Origin: Thiofilum flexile DSM 14609
GTDB taxonomy: Bacteria; Pseudomonadota; Gammaproteobacteria; Thiotrichales; Thiotrichaceae
Direction of reading: 5' to 3'
DNA length: 64,000 nt
NCBI RefSeq assembly: GCF_000380185.1
Contig: NZ_KB904748.1
Location: 60,780 to 124,779, forward strand
Part shown: positions 58,398 to 64,000 of the stretch, piece after piece
How the letters are laid out: every line of letters begins with the position of its first letter
How positions within the stretch are numbered: position 1 is the stretch's first letter
Position numbers and translations under genes: made by a program
Notes under the pieces: generated by a model
Databases searched by the model: none
The model's input: only the letters and a program-made list of their open reading frames with translations
Told to the model about the DNA's origin: nothing

Positions 58398-59321
58398 TTA
58401 GGTGCTAAAACCTGCTTTATAGGCATCGGCAAACAGTTGCGCCATGGTGTCATAACCCTTTGGAGTGAAATGAACGCCATTAGCCATTGGTTTTAAGGCA
58501 TCGAGGTTCACGGATACTGCATTGGGATCTTTGGCTCCAACCTGATCTTGTGCTTGCCGGATGGGTGCCCAGTTACGAATATCCGTTAAGCGTCCCACCA
58601 TAAAGGGCAGATTTTCCACCCCTGTAGTGACACGAACATCCTGAATAAAGCGGGTCAAATCTTCTTCATACTTAGCTGTGCCGCGATTAGCCAGTGCATC
58701 GGATTCACCTTGGTGCCAGAACATACCTTTGATATTAATCTGAGCATCGGGATTATCTTTGTGCAGCTTAGCCATGTAAGTATCCAGTTGGCGTTGAAAG
58801 TTTTGATACATCCCGCCGTCTTTTTTAGGGTCAGCTGTGCCATCCGCTTTCCATTGGCTATAGAGGTTGGTCGAGCCTACTGCATAGGAAAAGACATTGG
58901 TCTGATGGGTAGCCGTATCGGCCCCTAGGCTCTTTTCCAACGCATTTTCTAAGCGCTTCGCACCTAAGGCGGCGGCATTGGATTGCCCACCTAATAGGAA
59001 TACATCAATGACTTTCTGATTATTATTCGGGGTGGCGGTATTTTGCTGTGTTGGGGTATTCGTAGCGGGGGTAGTTGTGCTCGGTGCCGGGGTGGTAGTT
59101 CCGGTATTATTGGTGAGCTGATTTTGGTTATTACTTTGTTGGGCAAGTTGGATTAGCAATTGTAAAATCAGATTTAATAGCATTTGTTGTTGATTCTGGC
59201 TGAAAATCTGATTTTGGTTGAGGTTCCAAGTGGATGCACTAGCAGCAGGTGTCGCAGTACTAGTTTGAGAACCAAGGGTGGTCTGAGTCGTTGGGAGAGT
59301 GGTGGTGTATTGTATTGGCAT
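58398..59321 (-). CDS. GQSN-type acetylesterase (DUF303/CE6-like), copy 2
   Basis: This paralogue of 307 residues matches copy 1 closely through the catalytic domain: VFLLGGQSNAAALGAKRLEN, MFWHQGESDALANRG, GVHFTPKGYDTMAQLFA. The N-terminal linker is again Thr/Asn/Gln-rich with the same QQQMLLNLILQLLIQLAQQ helix. A recent tandem duplication is the simplest origin. An in-frame TTG lies at 59336; ATG 59321 is used. Export route unclear, so possibly a non-classical secretion signal. Confidence 0.75.
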   Translation of the reverse strand: MPIQYTTTLPTTQTTLGSQTSTATPAASASTWNLNQNQIFSQNQQQMLLNLILQLLIQLAQQSNNQNQLTNNTGTTTPAPSTTTPATNTPTQQNTATPNNNQKVIDVFLLGGQSNAAALGAKRLENALEKSLGADTATHQTNVFSYAVGSTNLYSQWKADGTADPKKDGGMYQNFQRQLDTYMAKLHKDNPDAQINIKGMFWHQGESDALANRGTAKYEEDLTRFIQDVRVTTGVENLPFMVGRLTDIRNWAPIRQAQDQVGAKDPNAVSVNLDALKPMANGVHFTPKGYDTMAQLFADAYKAGFST

Positions 59322-59591
59322 CGATCTGACTCTCAAAAATCGGGGTATATATCAAGAATAGGGTTGATTTATTTTACTTTATCCTCTGTTTAGAGTGCGG
59401 CTAGACTTGCCGGAGGGTGTTGTGCAGGTGATAGATGGCTTATGGCAGCTTTACCTAAGACATAGCTTCAAGCTAGAGTAAGTCTCTTTTGCAACCAAAA
59501 TACTAACCCTCATGTATCTACCCCTGATAACCACCTTTACCCATAACAGGCGACTGAGCAGCCCGTTTGCCGCTATAACAGGTAGCAGATC

Positions 59592-60770
59592 ATGATAACC
59601 CTAAGTCCAGATCAGGCTCGCATATTAGTTCTGCACTGTCAGCGGCTACCCGCTAGCAAACCGGCGCAAGCATTGGCAACTACTCTAAATCTGATCGAGC
59701 ATCTGGGGTATGTGCAGATTGATACTATTTCGGTGGTAGAGCGTGCTCATCACCATACCCTCTGGAGCCGTAATCCAGGCTATGCCCCAGAGCAGCTTGA
59801 TACCCTATTAGCCGAGCGGCAGGTGTTTGAATACTGGGCGCATGCTGCTGCGTACTTACCGATGCGCGACTTTCGTTTCACCTTGCCGCGTAAGGCGGCT
59901 ATTGCCAGTGGTGAACTGGATCACTGGTATGCTCGTGATACGCAACTAATGCACGAAGTACTAGAGCGTATTCGGCAAGAGGAGCCATTGCAGGCGCGTG
60001 ATTTTGAGGGTAGTAATACGGCTAAACCAGGGGATTGGCATAGCAAACCCGCTAAACGTGCGCTGGAGTATCTGTTTCATCAGGGCGACCTCATGGTGAC
60101 ACGCCGTCAAGGGTTTCAAAAGGTGTTTGATCTCTCCGAACGGGTGCTACCACCAGAGGTTGATACACGCATGCCCACACCACAGGAGCAAGCCCATTTT
60201 CTGCTCACGCGCTTTCTGGAAGCTAATGGATTGGGGCAAGTCGCTGAAGCAGGTTATCTACGTAAACAGGTTGGTCCGCTGTTACAACAAGCGGCTCAGG
60301 ATATGCTGGAAGAGGGTACACTGGTGACGGTACAGGTGGAGGGGCATTCTTGGTTAACCCTGCCCCGAACGCTAGAGCTACTGGAGGCTCCGCTGGCTCT
60401 CAGTACAATCAGTATTTTATCGCCGTTTGATAACCTGCTCATCCAGCGTCGCCGGATGCAGGCTTTGTTTGGTTTTGACTATCAGATTGAATGCTATCTT
60501 CCGGCTGCTAAGCGTCGCTTTGGCTATTTCAGCCTGCCTGTGTTATGGAAGGGGTGCTTTGTTGCCCGCATAGACTGCAAAGCAGAGCGCCGTGAGTCTA
60601 TCCTAAAGGTATTGCAGTTTGTGCCTGAGCCGCACCTGAAGGCTGATTCAGAGTCCTATGCTGCTTTTGGGCAGCAGCTAGAGCAGGCTTTGACGGATTT
60701 TATGAGTTTTAACCGCTGTCAATCTTGGGTCTGGCAGGCAGCAGAGCGTCCTGATGGTTTGTTAAGGTAG
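59592..60770 (+). CDS. ycaQ: YcaQ/AlkX-type winged-helix DNA glycosylase
   Basis: This 392-residue protein is of the HTH_42/YcaQ family. The N-terminus has ARILVLHCQRLPASK, then YVQIDTISVVERAHHHTLWS, whose Q-x-D motif is the catalytic feature of the family. FEYWAHAAAYLPMRDFRF and LSPFDNLLIQRRRMQALFGF match the winged-helix and C-terminal blocks. YcaQ-type enzymes unhook interstrand crosslinks and excise alkylated bases. Lone gene; the ClC gene follows in the same direction after 80 bp. Confidence 0.88.
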   Translation: MITLSPDQARILVLHCQRLPASKPAQALATTLNLIEHLGYVQIDTISVVERAHHHTLWSRNPGYAPEQLDTLLAERQVFEYWAHAAAYLPMRDFRFTLPRKAAIASGELDHWYARDTQLMHEVLERIRQEEPLQARDFEGSNTAKPGDWHSKPAKRALEYLFHQGDLMVTRRQGFQKVFDLSERVLPPEVDTRMPTPQEQAHFLLTRFLEANGLGQVAEAGYLRKQVGPLLQQAAQDMLEEGTLVTVQVEGHSWLTLPRTLELLEAPLALSTISILSPFDNLLIQRRRMQALFGFDYQIECYLPAAKRRFGYFSLPVLWKGCFVARIDCKAERRESILKVLQFVPEPHLKADSESYAAFGQQLEQALTDFMSFNRCQSWVWQAAERPDGLLR

Positions 60771-60850
60771 GGATGCGCAATTTTTGTAAAGTCCCTATAC
60801 TAGTCACAGCAGGTTTACCCCACCCCACTAACCCCAGATGAGTTTATACT

Positions 60851-62056
60851 ATGCGCCTGATTGAGCCTATGATCGCACTGTTTGATTCACCCCAGCAACG
60901 CCGTACCCACCTTTGGCTACCCATACTCATGGGAATTTTGGGTGGTTTTATTCTGGCACTCACCTTGGTGGTGATGGAGAAACTATCTCATCTGATCTGG
61001 CAGCAGCAGTATCAACAGAATCCCTTCGTGATTTTTGCTGTGTTTGCCATAGGGGGGCTGATTATTGGCTTGCTACAACAAAAATTAGCACAGCTAAAAC
61101 AAACACAGTCGGGGCAGGGTAGTGATCCGCTTAGACTGGGGATAGTGATTCTGATTGGTATCTTGGCGGTGGGATTAGGGGCCTCAATTGGACCAGAAGC
61201 CGCACTCATAGCAGCGGGGGCTGAAATGGCTTGGGTCATAGGCCATTATCTGCATGCCAGCCAACGTGAGTCCGCCTATATCGAACGCCTAGGGCAAGAG
61301 GCAACTATGGGCGGAGCCTATTCAGCTCCAGCCGCAGCGTTGGAGCCTGAGATGGCTGAGGCACCGAAAATTCATATCTTTGCCCGTGTATTGACGATTA
61401 TCTGTGCGATTGTTGGGTTTTATGTGAGTATGAAGTTACTCAATCCTGAGGGTAGTCTGCATCGCATCCATCTTATGACGGCTGAGCAGTCACTGAATCT
61501 ATGGGCACCCTTGGCAGCGGCTTTAGTGGCGGGCTTTTTGACCGTATTGTTTGTGCGTTTAGGACACCGAGTGATGCAAGACTCAGAGCAGTTTATGCAT
61601 TCTCCTTTGTATCGAGGCGTCTTCACGGGGGTATTGATGGGGATGGTGTTTGCTATTCATCCCTTCCTACGTGGGGCGGGCTATTATGAACTCGAATATC
61701 TACAAACGCATGAAATCGGATTATGGATTTTGCTGCTGATTGCTGTGCTCAAGCTCATGTTGACTCTGCTCAGTGCTACAGGTGGCTGGTTGGGTGGGGT
61801 GATTTTTCCGTTGTTCTTTGTCGGTGGGGCATTGGGGGCGGCGATGGTGCAAATTATTCCGGGTAATGTCGATGCAGCGATGTTGGCGGCTATGACGAGT
61901 GCTACCTATATCAGCCTACGCAAGCCAATAATATTATTGATGCTCATGGTGCTGTTGGTGGAAAATTTGCAGATTCCGGCGCTATTGGTCGGGCTTGGAG
62001 TGGGGATGTTGCTGGAGCGGTTGTTGATGGGAGATATGGAGGTAAAGGGGCATTGA
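60851..62056 (+). CDS. ClC-family ion channel/transporter
   Basis: This 401-residue membrane protein has about 10-12 segments. Family signatures are GASIGPEAALIAAGAEMA (near residues 115-132, a GxxxPE variant of the GREGP motif) and GGWLGGVIFPLFFVGGALGA (GxFxP selectivity-filter region). The gating-glutamate position is altered from the E148-type motif, as in the YfeO-like branch, so it may be channel-like. Substrate Cl- or F- not decidable. Confidence 0.82.
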   Translation: MRLIEPMIALFDSPQQRRTHLWLPILMGILGGFILALTLVVMEKLSHLIWQQQYQQNPFVIFAVFAIGGLIIGLLQQKLAQLKQTQSGQGSDPLRLGIVILIGILAVGLGASIGPEAALIAAGAEMAWVIGHYLHASQRESAYIERLGQEATMGGAYSAPAAALEPEMAEAPKIHIFARVLTIICAIVGFYVSMKLLNPEGSLHRIHLMTAEQSLNLWAPLAAALVAGFLTVLFVRLGHRVMQDSEQFMHSPLYRGVFTGVLMGMVFAIHPFLRGAGYYELEYLQTHEIGLWILLLIAVLKLMLTLLSATGGWLGGVIFPLFFVGGALGAAMVQIIPGNVDAAMLAAMTSATYISLRKPIILLMLMVLLVENLQIPALLVGLGVGMLLERLLMGDMEVKGH

Positions 62057-62217
62057 TCGAGGTGAGTGTCTGCCTCTACTTTGCAAAGAACTCACACAAT
62101 TCAGCAATCGGGCAGCTTCCACCTCAAAAGCTACCAAATTGCTACTCTCACGGCTGAATTGAGTGTTGATAACTACTACTCTGCGATGTGTAGACGATAA
62201 GACTCTAGACTTGGAGA

Positions 62218-62637
62218 CTATTTAGAAGTCACGAAATCTATGAATCTAGCAGAGTCCATATACTCGCGCACTTCAACGATCATCTGATCGCGGATGACGA
62301 GCAGAACATGAAAGCGATTATTATAGTCGCGTCCATTTTTGCCGGGGGCGTGGATCGTCGTTTCGAGCGCGACACGCTCACCTTCAGCGGTAATCCCTAG
62401 CACTTCGGTGTGCATGGAGCCGATGAGGTTTGGGACTAAATATTTAGCAAAGAAGGCCAGAAGTCCGTCGCGGTTCATCGTTCCACCATAAGGAGCGGGT
62501 GCTACTATTTCATAGACAACATCCGGTGCCAGCAGAGCCATAGCCTGCTCAAAGCTACCAGCATTGAGATGCTCGAAGAATTTTAGTGCGATGTCGCATG
62601 GCTGGTGTCCGGTGGGGGTAGATTGTGGGCTGGTCAT
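62218..62637 (-). CDS. SnoaL-like (NTF2-fold) protein
   Basis: This 139-residue protein has the NTF2-like pattern: FEHLNAGSFEQAMALLAPD at the start, RDGLLAFFAKYLVPNL, and the C-terminal IVEVREYMDSARFIDF. Such small cone-shaped domains bind or isomerise hydrophobic small molecules. It is the first gene after the truncated reverse transcriptase, in the same direction (gap 23 bp), so it may be in the same transcript. The ligand is unknown. Confidence 0.75.
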   Translation of the reverse strand: MTSPQSTPTGHQPCDIALKFFEHLNAGSFEQAMALLAPDVVYEIVAPAPYGGTMNRDGLLAFFAKYLVPNLIGSMHTEVLGITAEGERVALETTIHAPGKNGRDYNNRFHVLLVIRDQMIVEVREYMDSARFIDFVTSK

Positions 62638-62660
62638 AGCTATAAAGGTTCCTGTTTACT

Positions 62661-63665
62661 CTACAGTTTTATTCCATACTGCTCGACAATCCAGTGTCGA
62701 TAATATGGATCATGAATGTGTTCACTAATCTTTTTTGCCACCGAGTTGCTTTGTCGAATCTTTTCCGAGTTCAGAGCGGAACAAAGAACCAAAAATTTTC
62801 CAAGTGGATAGATACGTTGCTTTTTTGTCGGAAATAGGTACATGTCCATCCTTGGTTCAAGTTTATCAGCTAATTCGAAGAAAGCAATTTGATTGGCTAC
62901 CGACACTGTTCCTACGGCTCCTGATGCAATTTGTTCGGTAAGCAATGTATGAGGTACTTCACTGTTCATCGAAAGGAGTCTGGAAAGGATAGCTGTTGCT
63001 TGTCTTCTCAAGAAAGCATCAGCTTTCCATAAGTTGTCGTACTTTTTGATAAAGTGAAGAAGATACTCCTGTGAGGAGTATTTTGCTTTGAACCAGAGTA
63101 ATGCATAGAATCCTGAGGGTTTTTTCTGAACGGTTGTAAGGTTTTTTATTGCTTTCTCTGCATCTTCTAGAAACTTCATTGCATTTGATGTCCTCGGAAT
63201 CTCCCAGTTTGTTAGCAGATGAACGACTTGCACAATGGAAAGATCATCAAAGACTCTTAATTCATTGAGTATTATTAGAATTGTTTTACTGCTTGTTTCT
63301 GAGTAGCCAAGGTTTGCAAGATAGAATAGCAGATTTGGACGTAGACCAGAGTGGTCGCGGTAAATTGAAGGCAAGTCTTGCAGAATTTTTAGGCTTTTCA
63401 ATCGACTGAAAGCTGTGATATATCTTTTTGTGACCTTGTCCCAATACTTAGGCATTTTGTTCTTAAAGTGCTCCTTGAATTGTTGCTCAAGAAATTCTTC
63501 GATCTCCTTCCTAAGCTCATGCTCAGGCTCAATATCTGCGAAGAGGTCAAGCTCTATATTCTTTGAGATCAAGAAATTCTTCTCGGCGTCTTCCGTATTC
63601 AAGATTGTTGTCTTTGATAGATTTAGTGCCAGTCCCCTGCTTTTCAGCATATCTGTTCTGGTCAA
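62661..63665 (-). pseudogene. C-terminal part of a defence-type reverse transcriptase
   Basis: The frame encodes about 334 residues, beginning mid-protein at LKSRGLALNLSKTTIL, a stretch that matches the end of the RT fingers/palm (GLxLNxxKT motif). The polymerase YxDD part is missing because the IS element interrupts at about 63659. The following region, with KYWDKVTKRYITAFSRLKSL and HSGLRPNLLFYLANLGYSE, is a helical-repeat C-terminus like those of Abi/UG-class (DRT) RT proteins. The remaining ATG (63650) may give a truncated but nonfunctional product. No RT catalytic motif remains in the window. Confidence 0.7.
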
Positions 63666-63999
63666 GCAATCCCTGACAGATTTAATTGAGACAACTCAAA
63701 CTCCACCGGCGTTTGATTACCATTAGCCGTATGTAAACGCTCATGGTTGTAATAACGAATATACGCCTCCACATCCTCTTTCATGGCTTGTCGGGTCAGG
63801 TGGTTGACCTTTAATAACCATTCGTTCTTCAAACTACCAAAAAAACGCTCCACCACGGCATTATCCCAGCAGGCACCCACTCCACTCATCGAGGCTTGTA
63901 TACCATGCTGTTTCAATAAGTTACCAAAGCGTTGGCTGGTGTATTGCGAGCCTTGATCACTATGAAACATCAGGCCAGACGGGGGATTCCTCAAGGTGA
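63659..63999. mobile_element. IS3-family insertion sequence, partial
   Basis: One end, probably at 63659 (TGGTCAAGC in plus orientation, TG terminus typical of IS3), interrupts a reverse transcriptase gene. The element runs off the right edge, so the other end and the target duplication are not visible. The precise boundary is inferred. Confidence 0.75.
63662..63999 (-). CDS. IS3-family transposase OrfB, C-terminal part
   Basis: The visible 112 residues include the second catalytic Asp (FHSDQGSQYTS) and the Glu (NAVVERFFGSLKNEWL) of the DDE integrase core, then the YIRYYNHERLHTANGNQTPVEF ending typical of IS3-family OrfB. The gene continues past the window edge. The stop codon TGA at 63662-63664 lies right at the presumed end of the element. 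Confidence 0.9.
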   Translation of the reverse strand, partial: TLRNPPSGLMFHSDQGSQYTSQRFGNLLKQHGIQASMSGVGACWDNAVVERFFGSLKNEWLLKVNHLTRQAMKEDVEAYIRYYNHERLHTANGNQTPVEFELSQLNLSGIA

Positions 64000-64000
64000 T

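Noticed and set aside
62097..62161. CAATTCAGC/GCTGAATTG pairing as terminator
   Set aside because: The 47-base spacer is too long and no T-run follows.
1..63999. CRISPR array
   Set aside because: No regularly spaced direct repeats; the dispersed palindromes are not in an array.

Overview
The window looks like chromosomal DNA of a gammaproteobacterium, probably of the Thiotrichales (Thiothrix-like). This is inferred from gene content (RhlB-, CysB-, YecA- and YehZYXW-type genes, an accA-tilS pair, a cyclophilin and Tat-exported MsrB) and from moderate GC; no rRNA or marker gene fixes the taxonomy. Most of the window is housekeeping and metabolic genes in short operons, interrupted by several accessory islands.

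Region by region. 1-4053: the start of an EutR-type AraC regulator, divergent from eutB-eutC and an ethanolamine permease, forming a short ethanolamine pathway without microcompartment genes. 4342-8177: a B12-binding radical SAM protein overlapping an M28 peptidase gene, then small genes (HAD-like, LprI-like, Uma2-like). 8187-9974: an AT-rich OLD-type ATPase/TOPRIM protein. 10127-15750: prfC, a DUF2059 protein, a GFA-fold protein, cysS, OsmC and a lipoprotein hydrolase. 15790-17965: a Ro60/Rsr (TROVE-vWA) gene with three Y RNA (YrlA-like) modules carrying a circularly permuted tRNA mimic, plus a decayed second copy of the rsr 5' end. 18143-21944: a yehZYXW-type osmoprotectant ABC transporter. 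22116-34512: an AAA-ATPase/PD-(D/E)XK protein, a cyclophilin, a FAH-family protein, MsrB, a SPOR protein, a YqiA-like esterase, a ferredoxin-NADP reductase, accA-tilS, and a two-subunit molybdenum hydroxylase with its XdhC factor.

34582-45910: a tightly coupled minus-strand defence operon: SNF2/DUF3883 helicase, Septu-like PtuA ATPase and PtuB HNH nuclease, DUF1156 DNA methyltransferase and DUF499 ATPase. 46182-62637: rhlB, a second ferredoxin-NADP reductase, a CysB-like regulator, a YjeH-like exporter, an ankyrin protein, an MltB-type lytic transglycosylase, a helix-hairpin-helix protein with a histone-H1-like lysine tail, a YecA/SEC-C protein, two tandem GQSN-type acetylesterases, a YcaQ-type glycosylase, a ClC channel and a SnoaL-like protein. 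62661-63999: the C-terminal part of a defence-type reverse transcriptase cut by an IS3-family element that runs off the window.

A family of about 105-130 bp palindromic repeats sits between genes at five places, and a 43-bp relative forms the prfC terminator. The strongest points for follow-up are the Rsr/Y RNA locus with its graded loss of the tRNA D arm, the Septu pair inside a DUF499/DUF1156/helicase operon, the IS-broken reverse transcriptase, and the coordinated arm changes in the palindromic repeats.
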